A stretch of 64,000 nt of DNA from Corynebacterium pseudodiphtheriticum DSM 44287 (GCF_000688415.1 NZ_JIAH01000007.1:215746-279745), one strand, 5' to 3'. Counted from the stretch's first letter, positions 31,209-42,148 are shown. Notes: generated by a model not told the origin, from the letters alone. Translations and numbers: made by a program.

Positions 31209-32866
31209 TGTAGGGGAGAAGTTTTGCGATGCCGAAGCAGGTAGGAAACAACGGTAACGATACTGGTTATGACCAGGGCAGTGAGCAGTGCTTGTGCGTA
31301 AATACCAGCAACAACTTCCGGCGGCAGTGCCATTCCGCGGGGCAAAGTTAAGAAGCTCACTATGACGCAATAGATTGTGACCAGAACCCGGAATACGGCA
31401 CGGTTGGCCCATGCGGCTAGTGGAACGATTGCCCACAGTAGGTACCACGGGTGTACAACCGGAAAAAATATGACTAACACGAGAGTTGCCATACCAAGCC
31501 CCCCGACCGGATGGATAGCTCCCCGAAAAGTGGCGAAGAGCATGCGGAGCAGGAAAATTCCTGACACCACCACACCAAGAGTGCGGGTGATTACCAAAAT
31601 GGACTCTGTGTGGTCTCCCAACCCCAGCACTGTGCCAATAAAACCGCTGATCACTCCCAATGCTGTTGTTAAAGACAGCCAACTGCGGATGGTCGCAGCC
31701 CCGCCTTGCGCACTGATCCAACCGAGGTCGATACCAGTAATTAGTGTGATCACAGCGATGCTGACCACAAGCGTTACAAGGTAGAAACCAGCTGCCAAGA
31801 CGACCGCTAGCCAGCGGCGCATGCCGTTGTTCGCCAGCCAACGTGCCAGTGCCATGCCGACGAAACCCAAAGCGATAAAGCCGGTAACCTTGACCATCCC
31901 GGCGCACGCAAGTAGAAATCCACCGGCGAATAATAAGTTCCATCGCCGTGCCGAACTCGGATTGTCAATACCGCGAAGGGCTAGTTCTATGCCAACCAAG
32001 AGGAAGCCCAATAAAATTGCTTCGTTGTGAATACCACCCAGCAAGTGAAGCATGACCACGGGGTTGAGCACTCCAAGCCATAAGGCAGTTTCTGGGGCGA
32101 TTCCACAACGTCTCGCAAGCTTGGCAAGCGCCCAAGCCATCGCGATGATACCCACTAGGGAAATTAGGCGGTGCGCGAGAACACCGAATACGATTCCGTC
32201 GCTAGTTAGCTGGCTGATCGCAGCAGCGATGCCCAAAGCTACGGGGCCATATGGGGAAGGGGATTGCGCCCAGATAAAAGGCACTGAGCGTGCCAACGCG
32301 TTTTCAGTCCCGAGAAGTTCCACCGGTCCTGCTTCATACGGGCTCAAGCCCTGCGCAACGATTGAGCCATTCGCCAGGTAAGAATAAATGTCTTGTGTAA
32401 ATAGAGGAGCTGTAAACACCAATGGCACCGACCAGGCGACCAAAGTTAGTTTTAACTCGCCGGTGCCAATCGTGAGACGCTGCGCAGAGTCGAAACGGAA
32501 ACTAATTCCGACAAATCGAGCCATAGCAACCCACGAGAATACTAAAATTCCGATCCCCAGCATGACTAATGCAGAGGAGGTCTGCAGCATACGGGCCATT
32601 AACGAACCCAACGGAAAATCCGAATATGGGTTGTTAACTACGGGAAGAGCACCTGCACCGAGTCCGCCCAAGCCGATCAGAAGAGTCGCAACCGTGCCCA
32701 TCCATTGCCAAAGACGAAATAACCGAGCCTCCCGGGGCGTGGGCTCCTGGTGTACCGGAGGTTTTTGCGTGGCGTCGGAGAGCTGCGCAGAGCGTGATCC
32801 AGCTGTGCCCACTCGCGGTAAAACCGCGCGGATGGAGGGCCAAGGGTTCAGCGTGCGCAAATTCAC
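31205..32866 (-). CDS. mptB: Alpha-(1->6)-mannopyranosyltransferase
   Basis: GT-C family membrane glycosyltransferase that starts the alpha-1,6-mannan core of lipomannan in Corynebacteriales, using polyprenyl-phosphomannose. 553 residues with about 12-13 transmembrane helices. The first large extracytosolic loop has the acidic FTQDIYSYLANGSIVAQGLSPYE region, the expected GT-C catalytic site. GTG 32866 (VNLRTLNPWPS) is preceded by a -10 hexamer; about 45 cytosolic residues come before the first helix. Position before sufR and coupled to the ABC genes matches Rv1459c of M. tuberculosis. Confidence 0.9.
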   Translation of the reverse strand: MNLRTLNPWPSIRAVLPRVGTAGSRSAQLSDATQKPPVHQEPTPREARLFRLWQWMGTVATLLIGLGGLGAGALPVVNNPYSDFPLGSLMARMLQTSSALVMLGIGILVFSWVAMARFVGISFRFDSAQRLTIGTGELKLTLVAWSVPLVFTAPLFTQDIYSYLANGSIVAQGLSPYEAGPVELLGTENALARSVPFIWAQSPSPYGPVALGIAAAISQLTSDGIVFGVLAHRLISLVGIIAMAWALAKLARRCGIAPETALWLGVLNPVVMLHLLGGIHNEAILLGFLLVGIELALRGIDNPSSARRWNLLFAGGFLLACAGMVKVTGFIALGFVGMALARWLANNGMRRWLAVVLAAGFYLVTLVVSIAVITLITGIDLGWISAQGGAATIRSWLSLTTALGVISGFIGTVLGLGDHTESILVITRTLGVVVSGIFLLRMLFATFRGAIHPVGGLGMATLVLVIFFPVVHPWYLLWAIVPLAAWANRAVFRVLVTIYCVIVSFLTLPRGMALPPEVVAGIYAQALLTALVITSIVTVVSYLLRHRKTSPLQ

Positions 32867-32874
32867 GGAAGCCT

Positions 32875-32880
32875 ATTTTA
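32875..32880 (-). promoter_or_regulatory. -10 hexamer TAAAAT, leaderless mptB
   Basis: On the - strand TAAAAT ends 8 nt before GTG 32866; no ribosome site is visible between them. Confidence 0.45.
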
Positions 32881-33044
32881 GTCATATTCCTCGGGTAGCT
32901 GTAACCCTGTCGGTTCTGCTTTGGCAGGGTATGGGCGATAGCGATTTCATCTCGGCGTGGAAAGTCATAGTTTTTGATGAATATGGCCAGCTGGTTGGTG
33001 CTAGGTATAACCCACTCCAGCTGGACACTGCGCGATATTTAAGG

Positions 33045-33056
33045 AACACTAGTGTT
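33045..33056. promoter_or_regulatory. 12-bp palindrome upstream of sufR, candidate SufR operator
   Basis: Perfect palindrome AACACTAGTGTT, centred about 45 nt before the sufR start. SufR-type regulators repress their own operon by binding an inverted repeat in the promoter, so this is the best candidate site in the 228-nt interval between mptB and sufR. That SufR binds here is inference. Confidence 0.5.
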
Positions 33057-33097
33057 GTCAAAAGGTGAATCACCGTTAAGGGCTAAGGAGGTGCATG

Positions 33098-33880
33098 ATG
33101 GCGACTATGCCCGACAGAAGTGTCGATAGTGACAAAGGTTCCGGCGAAGCTACTGGGCTGACTGGAAAAGAAACACGTACTACTGATGGCGATACCCGTC
33201 GCCAAGTAATGCACTTGCTGCTCAAGCAAGGGCCGATTACGGCTGGAATGCTTGGTGATCATCTCGGCCTTTCGGCCGCGGGTGTGCGCAGACACCTGGA
33301 CATTTTGGTGGAGGATGGATTGACGGAAACCGTGCACCGTCGCCCGCGAGGGCAGACGCGGGGTCGGCCCGCAAAACACTTCCGCTTAACTGATCGAGGA
33401 CGTGCATATTTCGGGCACTCCTACGACCTATTGGCATCGGATGCTCTGGAAGCTCTGCGTGAAGCTGGAGGGGCAGATGCGGTCCGTGCTTTCGCACGGC
33501 AGCGTGTCCGGAAAATCCTCGATAAAATAACACCAGCGACATCCCCAGATGACGCTGAGGAGCAAGTTGATGAACATGCGGTGGAGCACACCGCCAAACA
33601 GTTAGCGGAAACGTTGAGCGCACATGGTTACATATCGACGGTGCGCCCGTCGGAATCAGGCATCCAGATGTGCCAGCATCATTGCCCCATCGCTCACGTT
33701 GCGGCAGAACACCCAGAATTGTGTGAAGCCGAGCATGAGGTCATCACTTCGCTTCTGAGCCAACACGTGCAGCCCTTGGCTACCATCGCGGAAGGCCACG
33801 GTATTTGCACCACGAATATTCCCTTGACGCAATCACAAACCATCATGAAAGGAGCTGGTCATGACTCAGGCACAACCTAA
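33098..33880 (+). CDS. sufR: SufR, Fe-S sensing repressor of the suf operon
   Basis: 260-residue DeoR/ArsR-like regulator. Winged helix-turn-helix at about 25-95 ([26 protein letters not shown].. [14 protein letters not shown]). Cluster-binding cysteines follow in the C-terminal part: C192, C196, C209 ([18 protein letters not shown]) and one in GHGICTTN. Known SufR proteins hold an Fe-S cluster and repress suf when clusters are plentiful. AAGGAGGT lies 5-6 nt before ATG 33098; ATG 33095 is an alternative but too close. It overlaps sufB by 20 nt, so regulator and operon are coupled. Confidence 0.92.
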   Translation: MATMPDRSVDSDKGSGEATGLTGKETRTTDGDTRRQVMHLLLKQGPITAGMLGDHLGLSAAGVRRHLDILVEDGLTETVHRRPRGQTRGRPAKHFRLTDRGRAYFGHSYDLLASDALEALREAGGADAVRAFARQRVRKILDKITPATSPDDAEEQVDEHAVEHTAKQLAETLSAHGYISTVRPSESGIQMCQHHCPIAHVAAEHPELCEAEHEVITSLLSQHVQPLATIAEGHGICTTNIPLTQSQTIMKGAGHDSGTT

Positions 33881-35303
33881 GCCAGAGACTCCGCAGATGA
33901 CCGATGATGAGATTATCGATTCGATCGGTGCCTACGAGTACGGCTGGCACGACTCCGACGCCGCGGGCGCATCCGCTGAACGTGGCATTAGCGAAGAAGT
34001 AGTCCGCGACATCTCACGCCGTAAGAATGAGCCAGAGTGGATGCTCGAAGCTCGTCTGAAGGCTTACCGCATCTTTGAAAAGAAACCAATGCCTACGTGG
34101 GGCGCTGATCTGTCGGATATCGACTTCGATCAGATTAAATACTACGTCTCTTCGACTGAGGGCCAAGCTGCTTCCTGGGAAGACCTCCCAGAAGACATTA
34201 AGGCTACTTATGACAAACTCGGCATCCCAGAAGCAGAAAAGCAGCGGTTGGTTGCGGGCGTTGCAGCGCAGTATGAATCTGAGGTTGTTTACCACCAGAT
34301 CCGCGAGGACCTGGAGGAGAAAGGTGTCATTTTCGTAGACACTGATACTGGCCTGCGGGAATACGAAGATCTCTTTAAAGAATACTTCGGCTCTGTCATC
34401 CCAGCCGGTGACAACAAGTTCTCTGCGTTGAATACTTCTGTCTGGTCTGGCGGCTCTTTCATTTATGTACCGAAGGGCGTGCATGTCGATATTCCGTTGC
34501 AGGCGTATTTCCGTATCAATACCGAAAACATGGGCCAGTTTGAGCGCACCTTGATCATCGTTGATGAAGATGCCTATGTCCATTACGTCGAAGGTTGCAC
34601 CGCACCGATCTACAAATCGGATTCGTTGCACTCTGCGGTCGTAGAAATCGTCGTCAAGAAGAACGCTCGTTGCCGTTACACGACCATCCAAAACTGGTCT
34701 CAAAACGTTTATAACCTGGTTACTAAGCGCGCTAAGGCTGAAGAAGGCGCAACCATGGAATGGGTTGACGGCAACATCGGTTCGAAGGTCACCATGAAAT
34801 ATCCGGCCGTATGGATGACCGGTGAAGGTGCCAAGGGTGAAGTTTTGTCCGTAGCGTTTGCTGGCGAAAATCAGTTCCAGGACACGGGCGCCAAGATGGT
34901 ACATATGGCACCACGCACTTCCTCCAACGTCGTGTCCAAGTCTGTTGCCCGTGCAGGCGGCCGTGCTTCGTACCGAGGTCTCGTGCAGATCAACAAGAAC
35001 GCGAAGCACTCGACGTCGAACATTGAGTGTGACGCGCTACTGGTTGATTCAATCTCGCGTACCGACACCTACCCATACAATGACATTCGTAACGAATATG
35101 TCACTTTGGGGCATGAGGCTACGGTTTCGCAGGTTTCTGAAGAACAATTGTTCTACTTGATGTCGCGCGGTATCGCCGAAGAAGAAGCAATGGCAATGAT
35201 TGTGCGCGGATTTGTCGAGCCAATCGCGAAAGAGTTGCCAATGGAATATGCACTCGAATTGAACCGTCTGATCGAACTACAAATGGAAGGATCCGTGGGC
35301 TAA
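33861..35303 (+). CDS. sufB: Fe-S cluster scaffold subunit SufB
   Basis: 480-residue core of the SufBCD scaffold on which Fe-S clusters are assembled. N-terminal helical region (about 1-110) and right-handed beta-helix domain, with [25 protein letters not shown] (conserved Cys), and the terminal [21 protein letters not shown].. RGFVEP. ATG 33861 has AAAGGAG 7 nt upstream inside sufR. No intein is present, unlike M. tuberculosis SufB. Confidence 0.97.
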   Translation: MTQAQPKPETPQMTDDEIIDSIGAYEYGWHDSDAAGASAERGISEEVVRDISRRKNEPEWMLEARLKAYRIFEKKPMPTWGADLSDIDFDQIKYYVSSTEGQAASWEDLPEDIKATYDKLGIPEAEKQRLVAGVAAQYESEVVYHQIREDLEEKGVIFVDTDTGLREYEDLFKEYFGSVIPAGDNKFSALNTSVWSGGSFIYVPKGVHVDIPLQAYFRINTENMGQFERTLIIVDEDAYVHYVEGCTAPIYKSDSLHSAVVEIVVKKNARCRYTTIQNWSQNVYNLVTKRAKAEEGATMEWVDGNIGSKVTMKYPAVWMTGEGAKGEVLSVAFAGENQFQDTGAKMVHMAPRTSSNVVSKSVARAGGRASYRGLVQINKNAKHSTSNIECDALLVDSISRTDTYPYNDIRNEYVTLGHEATVSQVSEEQLFYLMSRGIAEEEAMAMIVRGFVEPIAKELPMEYALELNRLIELQMEGSVG

Positions 35304-35304
35304 A

Positions 35305-36471
35305 TTGGTTAACTCTAACGAATTCAACACCACGAAAGCGGCCACGAAGGGCGACCAGTTCACGTCATTTAACGTCGATGATTTCCAGGTGCCAAGTGGT
35401 CGTGACGAAGTGTGGCGCTATATCTCATTGCGTAGCTTGCGGGGATTACACGATGGCACTTTTTCTGAGGCCGTGGAACAAAACATCAGCGTAAGCGAAC
35501 AAGGCGGCGTCAAGAGCGAAAAAGTTGCTCCGGACGATTCCCGTCTGGGACGTGCGGGCGCACCGGCAGACCGTGTCGCAGCGCAAGCTTGGACTTCGAT
35601 GCCCGCTGGTCAGGTCATCACCATTGACGGCGACAAGCAGTACGACGATGCCGTGGTCATTACGATCACCGGTGCAGGCGACGATGTGACGTCCTTCGGT
35701 GCTACTTCGGTAGAGATCGGCAACCATGCTGAGGTCACCGTCGTATTGAACTACCAGGGCTCTGGCACGCACGCAGACAACGTGGAATTTGTCATCGGCG
35801 ACGGCGCCCACGTCAACGTCGTGGTTGATGCCGATTGGGATGATGATGCAGTGCACCTGTCACACCAGGTTGCTTCTCTGGGACGCGACGCAACCCTGCG
35901 CCACAACGCAGCCATCTTCGGCGGCGAGATCGTTCGCATGGTTCCTCGCGTCGGTTTCCGTGCGCCAGGTGGCGATGCGGAATTGCTGGGCGTGTACTAC
36001 GCTTCCGAAGGGCAGTACTTCGAAAACCGCCTGCTGATGGATCACTCGCAGCCATCGTGCCGTTCCAACGTCATGTACAAGGGCGCGATTCAGGGAGCAC
36101 CGGGCTCCTCCAAGCCAGACGCCCGCTCGTGCTGGGTTGGCGATATTCTGATTCGCTCAAACGCAGAAAACACCGACACCTACGAGGTTAACCGCAACCT
36201 CTTGCTGACCGATGGTGCCCGCGCAGATGCGATCCCGAACTTGGAAATCGAAACCGGCGAGATCGCTGGAGCTGGTCACGCCGCAACCGTCGGCAGGTTC
36301 GACGACGAGCAGGTTTATTACTTGATGTCGCGCGGTATCCCAGAAGGAGAGGCACGTCGTTTGATTATCCGTGGCTTCTTCTTGGAGATCATCAACCGCA
36401 TTCCAGTGCAGAACTTGCGCGAAGACTTGGCAAAGCGAGTCGACGACGAACTCGCAAGCATCTCGGCATAA
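35305..36471 (+). CDS. sufD: Fe-S cluster assembly protein SufD
   Basis: 388-residue paralogue of SufB and partner in the SufBC2D scaffold. The same beta-helix fold ends in GHAATVGRFDDEQVYYLMSRGIPEGEARRLIIRGFF. The N-terminal part has SGRDEVWRYISLRSLRGL. Starts at TTG 35305, one base after the sufB stop, with GGAAGG about 14 nt upstream inside sufB; translation is probably coupled. No earlier in-frame start is available. Confidence 0.94.
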   Translation: MVNSNEFNTTKAATKGDQFTSFNVDDFQVPSGRDEVWRYISLRSLRGLHDGTFSEAVEQNISVSEQGGVKSEKVAPDDSRLGRAGAPADRVAAQAWTSMPAGQVITIDGDKQYDDAVVITITGAGDDVTSFGATSVEIGNHAEVTVVLNYQGSGTHADNVEFVIGDGAHVNVVVDADWDDDAVHLSHQVASLGRDATLRHNAAIFGGEIVRMVPRVGFRAPGGDAELLGVYYASEGQYFENRLLMDHSQPSCRSNVMYKGAIQGAPGSSKPDARSCWVGDILIRSNAENTDTYEVNRNLLLTDGARADAIPNLEIETGEIAGAGHAATVGRFDDEQVYYLMSRGIPEGEARRLIIRGFFLEIINRIPVQNLREDLAKRVDDELASISA

Positions 36472-36548
36472 CACGAAATCGAAATCGCTAGGGCAGCGGC
36501 TCCAGTCGCCCCTACACGCACGACCTATAACCACGGAAAGAGTGAGCT

Positions 36549-37304
36549 ATGTCTACCTTGGAAATTAAGAATCTGCACGCTCAGGTGCTGCCGTCGGATG
36601 AGACCGCAGAGCCAAAGCCAATTCTGAAAGGCGTCAACCTGACCATCAAGTCGGGCGAAACTCATGCCATCATGGGGCCAAACGGCTCCGGCAAGTCGAC
36701 CTTGGCTTACGCCTTGTCGGGTCACCCTCGTTACGAAATCACTGAGGGCGAAGTACTTCTCGACGGTGAAAACATCCTAGAGATGGAAGTCGACGAGCGC
36801 GCGCAGGCCGGCCTGTTCCTTGCCATGCAGTACCCAACCGAAGTTCCTGGCGTTTCCTCGTCGAACTTTATGCGTTCGGCAGTATCTGCCGTTCGCGGCG
36901 AAGCACCAAAGCTGCGTGAATGGGTCAAGGAAGTCAACGAAGCCCGTGAGGCGCTGTCCATCGATAAGTCCTTCGGTGAGCGCTCGGTCAACGAAGGCTT
37001 CTCCGGTGGTGAGAAGAAGCGCCACGAAGTACTGCAGCTGGGTCTGCTGAAGCCAAAATTCGCCATCATGGACGAAACTGACTCCGGCCTTGACGTTGAC
37101 GCGTTGCGTATCGTCTCTGACGGAATCAACCGTTACCAGGACGAAACCAATGGCGGAATCATGATGATCACCCACTACAAGCGCATCTTGAACTACGTCA
37201 ACCCTGATTTCGTTCACGTGTTTGCTAAAGGACGTATCGTCGAAACTGGCGGTGCTGAATTGGCCGACACCCTTGAGTCCAGCGGTTACGATCAGTTCAT
37301 GTAA
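36549..37304 (+). CDS. sufC: Fe-S assembly ATPase SufC
   Basis: 251-residue ABC-type soluble ATPase driving conformational change of SufBD. Walker A MGPNGSGKSTLAYAL, Q-loop LAMQYPTEVPGV, signature FSGGEKKRHEVLQ, Walker B KFAIMDETDSGLD and H-loop MMITHYKRILNYV are intact. GGAAAGAG lies upstream of ATG 36549. Codon usage here is more biased than in neighbours, consistent with strong expression (impression only). Confidence 0.97.
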   Translation: MSTLEIKNLHAQVLPSDETAEPKPILKGVNLTIKSGETHAIMGPNGSGKSTLAYALSGHPRYEITEGEVLLDGENILEMEVDERAQAGLFLAMQYPTEVPGVSSSNFMRSAVSAVRGEAPKLREWVKEVNEAREALSIDKSFGERSVNEGFSGGEKKRHEVLQLGLLKPKFAIMDETDSGLDVDALRIVSDGINRYQDETNGGIMMITHYKRILNYVNPDFVHVFAKGRIVETGGAELADTLESSGYDQFM

Positions 37305-37317
37305 ACGCAGCCAGTAA

Positions 37318-38619
<1,302 letters not shown>

Positions 38620-38624
38620 TCTAG

Positions 38625-39077
38625 ATGAATCTCGAATCGATATATCAGGAAGTGATTCTAGATCACTATAAAAACCCGCAACACCGGGGATTACGTGAGC
38701 CGTATCAGGCAGAAGTCCACCACGTGAACCCATCGTGTGGCGATGAGCTCACGCTGCGGGTGCAGTTGTCCGATGACGGGCAGACCGTCGAGGACGTCTC
38801 GTACGACGCTGTTGGATGCTCAATCTCGCAGGCGTCGACCTCGGTAATGGCAGAAGAGATCATTGGTATGTCTCGTGACCGCGCGATGGAAAAGCTCGCT
38901 GAGTTTGAGCGGATGATCACCTCACGAGGCAAAGCTGAAGGAGACGAAGACATCATTGGAGATGGAGTCGCGTTTTCTGGTGTCTCGAAGTATCCAGCCC
39001 GCGTGAAGTGCGCTCTGTTGGGTTGGAAAGCGTTCCAATCCGCGACCGCGGATGCGCTGAATGAATTGGAGAAATAA
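38625..39077 (+). CDS. sufU: Sulfur-transfer protein SufU
   Basis: 150-residue zinc-binding IscU-like protein that accepts persulfide sulfur from SufS in Gram-positive bacteria. Cys ligands in PSCGDEL, AVGCSISQAS and RVKCALLGW; the insertion between the second and third Cys (about residues 85-120) is the SufU hallmark separating it from IscU. GGAG precedes ATG 38625; the stop overlaps the sufT start (TAATG). Confidence 0.95.
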   Translation: MNLESIYQEVILDHYKNPQHRGLREPYQAEVHHVNPSCGDELTLRVQLSDDGQTVEDVSYDAVGCSISQASTSVMAEEIIGMSRDRAMEKLAEFERMITSRGKAEGDEDIIGDGVAFSGVSKYPARVKCALLGWKAFQSATADALNELEK

Positions 39078-39511
39078 TGTCTGAGAATACTCAAACACAA
39101 TCTTCTGACCAGCCGGTTGATCCGTACCAGAATGAGAATTCCTCATTTGATGGTGCACGCGAAAAACCGGAGCAGACAGAAGAACAACTGAGCTTGGCGT
39201 ATGACTGCGAAGAATTTCTTCGCGACGTCATCGACCCGGAGTTGGGGATCAACGTTGTTGATCTGGGCTTGGTATATGACCTTTGGATTGAAGAAAAGGA
39301 CGGAAAGACACGTTGTGTCATTAACATGACGCTCACGTCGCCGGCCTGCCCATTGACCGATGTCATCGCTGAACAGGCTGAGCAAGCCGTAGTTGCTAAC
39401 ACCAAGTGCGATGAGCTCGAGCTTAACTGGGTATGGATGCCGCCATGGGGCCCACAGATGATCACGGACGAAGGTCGTGAACAATTGCGTGCTCTTGGCT
39501 TCGCAGTATAG
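39077..39511 (+). CDS. sufT: SufT, DUF59/MIP18-family Fe-S maturation protein
   Basis: 144 residues: a hydrophilic Gln/Glu-rich N-terminal 35 residues and a DUF59 domain (about 40-140, FLRDVIDPELGINVVDLGLVYDLWI.. MTLTSPACPLTDV). SufT supports Fe-S maturation of client proteins such as aconitase; the acn gene is in this same window. Last gene of sufR-B-D-C-S-U-T; a hairpin terminator follows. Confidence 0.92.
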   Translation: MSENTQTQSSDQPVDPYQNENSSFDGAREKPEQTEEQLSLAYDCEEFLRDVIDPELGINVVDLGLVYDLWIEEKDGKTRCVINMTLTSPACPLTDVIAEQAEQAVVANTKCDELELNWVWMPPWGPQMITDEGREQLRALGFAV

Positions 39512-39548
39512 CCGCCGCGCTCAGCTGCTGGTCTGATCAGCAGAAGCA

Positions 39549-39591
39549 TTCGACGCCCCGTTGCTAGTTCTACTAGCGGCGGGGCGTCGAA
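39549..39591. terminator. Long hairpin between suf operon and response regulator
   Basis: Arms TTCGACGCCCCG (39549-39560) and its complement (39580-39591), enclosing an inner stem GCTAGT/ACTAGC across a TT/GG mismatch: 18 paired bases in 43 nt. No U-tract on either side. A smaller stem CTGCTG/CAGCAG sits just upstream (39525-39543). Placed between convergent genes, so a bidirectional terminator is likely. Confidence 0.65.
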
Positions 39592-39631
39592 CTGTATACC
39601 CCATTATGTCGGGCACTGATCAATCCAATTT

Positions 39632-40240
39632 TTAGATCCAGCCGTTCTTCTTCGCCAGGTATGCCGCTTCGTAACGGTTACCCGCTCCCGTTTTCGCCAT
39701 GATGCTGGAAATATGGTTACGCACCGTTCCCGGTGACAGAAACAACGCTCTGGCTATGGCAGTCGAGTTTTTACCCTCGAATAGCTGTTGGCATACCTCA
39801 ATTTCGCGCTTGCTCAGGGGATTATCGGGCGTCAATAAACTTTCTTGTGCAAGCGTTGGGTCTATCACGCGCATGCCGGCCTGGACCCGGCGGATAGCGT
39901 CGGCAAGCTGTTCTGGTGGGGTGTCCTTGACGACGAACCCATCCACCCCGACTTCCATTGCACGTTTGACGTACCCGGCTCTGCCGAAAGTTGTGACGAT
40001 TATGCAACGGCACGCCTCATAAGAAAGCTCCGCTGCTGCATCCAACCCGTTGAGCCCAGGCATTTCGATATCTAACAGGGCTACATCAATCGATTTTTCC
40101 CGCACGAGGCGCACAGCCTCTGTGCCAGTGGAGCATTCGGCCACAACTTCGATATCTGATTCCGCGTTTACCAGCGCGACCAGCGCGCCGCGTACCAGCG
40201 ATTGGTCTTCGGCGATTAGTACTCGGACCGGTGGGGTCAT
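39632..40240 (-). CDS. LuxR/NarL-family response regulator
   Basis: 202-residue response regulator: receiver domain (about 1-120) with phosphorylated Asp57 (LLDIEMPG), acidic residues in IAEDQ and Lys in VVKDTPP, then a LuxR helix-turn-helix (about 138-198, LSKREIEVCQQLFEGKNSTAIARALFLS). Its start overlaps the kinase stop by 4 nt. Probably controls the adjacent ABC exporter genes in response to the kinase. Signal unknown. Confidence 0.92.
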   Translation of the reverse strand: MTPPVRVLIAEDQSLVRGALVALVNAESDIEVVAECSTGTEAVRLVREKSIDVALLDIEMPGLNGLDAAAELSYEACRCIIVTTFGRAGYVKRAMEVGVDGFVVKDTPPEQLADAIRRVQAGMRVIDPTLAQESLLTPDNPLSKREIEVCQQLFEGKNSTAIARALFLSPGTVRNHISSIMAKTGAGNRYEAAYLAKKNGWI

Positions 40241-41382
40241 GGGGTAGATTCCTCTGTCACAGCGCCGTTATCGATCAGTGTGTTGTCATCGCTCATGGAA
40301 ACTAGCACGGTGCTAAGTCCCTCTTTGCGTTGTATGATCAGCCGTCCGCCGGCGGCTTCAATTCTGTCGCGCAAGCCTGACAGCCCGCCCTTCGTATGCG
40401 TCCACTGGCATTGAAAACCACAGCCGTTATCTTTTACCTGCAGCTTAGTGTTTGTGATACTTATCCAGCACTCAGTCGCTCCCGAATGTCGTAGCACGTT
40501 CGTCGTGAGCTCTCGTAGAGCCCAGGAAAACACCAAATCGTGAGCGCCCGGTGTCGTTAACGGCTCGGGTAGGTGCGCAGTAATTTCTTTAGTTTCCAAA
40601 GCCCGGCGTGCTGCTTGCAGTTCGCCAGCGAAGGTGGGGGTGCGCATGCGGGTCACGGTGGAGCGAACTTCGGCTAGCCCCGTGCGCGATAGCTCGCTGA
40701 TCTCGTTCAGTTCCTGCCGTGCCTGCTCAGGATTAGAATCGATGGCTCGTCGTGCGACCTCGGATTTCAAGTTGATAACCGTCAGGGAGTGCCCTAACAG
40801 GTCGTGGACGTCGGTGGCGATATCTTCGCGTTGCTGCGCTAGATCTAGCTTATGTCGAAGTTCGTCGCGAGATTCTTCATATTGGATAAATGCGCCCAAC
40901 ACCACCAGCCCCAACGGTACCACCAGCCCCAACGGTATACCGAAAAGGAGTACGGCGGGCCAGATCGGGTTTTGCGGTGCCCAGAGCCACACTGCCGCGA
41001 CACCGATTACTCCGGTCGCGACTACGATGGGCAGGGATTTCTTCAGCGGCAAGGTGAAACCCAACATCGCGGCCAGAAATGGGGCGAAATTCGCTACTCC
41101 TATGCTGATCACCGGTGCGGTGGCCAGGGAAATTGCAAGCAGAACGCTCCATCGGAGAAGCGCTCGCGGCTGCCGATCCCAACCTCGCGGAAAATAATCC
41201 AGCGAGCCAAAGGCGAAGCTATAGAAGGCAGCAAAAGACCCCACGCAGACGGTGACCCATGCCTTGTCCCCGGTACTGAGCTGTGGAGCGGTGTACACCT
41301 GCACCATGAGTGGTGACAAAAATAGGAGCGATACCGAAGCAGAGATGAAGTCAGTTCGTCGAAAACTGTCACTACGGTTCAT
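40237..41382 (-). CDS. DesK-type sensor histidine kinase
   Basis: 381-residue membrane histidine kinase. Five or six hydrophobic segments fill residues 15-165 with almost no extracytosolic loops, so it may sense the membrane itself. HisKA_3 box DVHDLLGHSLTVIN with His193, then HATPase (about 280-365; NVLRHSGAT as N box, VKDNGCGF as G box). The last membrane segment contains a perfect 18-bp tandem duplication (40901-40936) giving PLGLVVPLGLVV. One nucleotide separates it from the permease gene. Partner of the downstream response regulator. Confidence 0.9.
   Translation of the reverse strand: MNRSDSFRRTDFISASVSLLFLSPLMVQVYTAPQLSTGDKAWVTVCVGSFAAFYSFAFGSLDYFPRGWDRQPRALLRWSVLLAISLATAPVISIGVANFAPFLAAMLGFTLPLKKSLPIVVATGVIGVAAVWLWAPQNPIWPAVLLFGIPLGLVVPLGLVVLGAFIQYEESRDELRHKLDLAQQREDIATDVHDLLGHSLTVINLKSEVARRAIDSNPEQARQELNEISELSRTGLAEVRSTVTRMRTPTFAGELQAARRALETKEITAHLPEPLTTPGAHDLVFSWALRELTTNVLRHSGATECWISITNTKLQVKDNGCGFQCQWTHTKGGLSGLRDRIEAAGGRLIIQRKEGLSTVLVSMSDDNTLIDNGAVTEESTP
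40901..40936. repeat. Perfect 18-bp tandem duplication in kinase gene
   Basis: ACCACCAGCCCCAACGGT occurs twice back to back on the + strand. Being a multiple of three it keeps frame and duplicates six residues in the final transmembrane segment of the kinase (about residues 149-160). Confidence 0.85.
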
Positions 41383-42144
41383 TTAGTTGCGCTCCTTGTC
41401 GCGGTTGCGCATCAACAGGCAGAAAGTCACAAATACGGCCGTCCATATCGTGATGTTAGCCCAGGAGTACCACATAGGATCAAAGATCATTCCTGTCGGC
41501 TGCAGCTGCGCACCTTCGGCCAGTGGCCAGCGCACCAGTGTGACTGCACCGTACATTGGGGTAAATCGAGCGATTTGCAGCAGGGTGCCGCTGAGGCCGA
41601 TGAACACGTTTCCCGCGAAGGCAAGGATCACGATGGAGGCCGTGGCGATCGCCACTGTGTTTTCTTTCGGAACCACCAAGACCCAAGCTAAGCCGTAAAA
41701 TCCGAAGGGAATTGCACAGATAACACAAGCGAAGAAACTTATTGCCCACTGAATTGCTTGCAAGTGTGCGTTGGTGAGAGCGCCGGCGATGAATACCGCT
41801 GCGATAGGAAGCACCGCACGCACCGTGATGCTGAGTGTATTAGCGAAAGCGAGTTGCCAACTACGCAGTGGAGTAAGAGCCAATTGCCGCCCCCAGCCAC
41901 TGCGATCATCAGTGAGCGCCGAACCAGCCGCACCGACCGCTCCGACGACGCCCGCGTACAAAGCCATGGCCAGCATGACAAAGGCGGAGACGTTTCCGCC
42001 ATTCATTTCCTGAGCGCCGTAGGACTGAGATGCGCCAAAAACGAGATAAAAGAAGACCGGCAAAACAACGCTGAAAAACAAGGTGGTCATGTCCCGGCGC
42101 AGTCGCAGCAATTCCTGGCCGGTAAACTTTAGTGTAGTGCTCAT
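41383..42144 (-). CDS. ABC-2 type transporter permease
   Basis: 253 residues with six hydrophobic segments of the ABC2_membrane pattern (LRRDMTTLFFSVVLPVFFYLVFG.. SALTDDRSGWGRQLALTPL). Forms an exporter with the ATPase encoded 4 nt upstream. Co-directional with the two-component genes, giving a four-gene unit ATPase-permease-kinase-regulator of the type used for peptide-antibiotic or membrane-stress resistance. Substrate not predictable. Confidence 0.88.
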   Translation of the reverse strand: MSTTLKFTGQELLRLRRDMTTLFFSVVLPVFFYLVFGASQSYGAQEMNGGNVSAFVMLAMALYAGVVGAVGAAGSALTDDRSGWGRQLALTPLRSWQLAFANTLSITVRAVLPIAAVFIAGALTNAHLQAIQWAISFFACVICAIPFGFYGLAWVLVVPKENTVAIATASIVILAFAGNVFIGLSGTLLQIARFTPMYGAVTLVRWPLAEGAQLQPTGMIFDPMWYSWANITIWTAVFVTFCLLMRNRDKERN

Positions 42145-42148
42145 GGGG

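Noticed and set aside
31209..31943. N-terminal 245-codon extension of the ABC ATPase frame
   Set aside because: It lies entirely inside mptB in another frame, reads as Arg/His/Gly-rich shadow translation, and the family domain starts at 31208.
33861..35303. Intein in SufB, as in M. tuberculosis
   Set aside because: The 480-residue protein aligns along its whole length with intein-free SufB.
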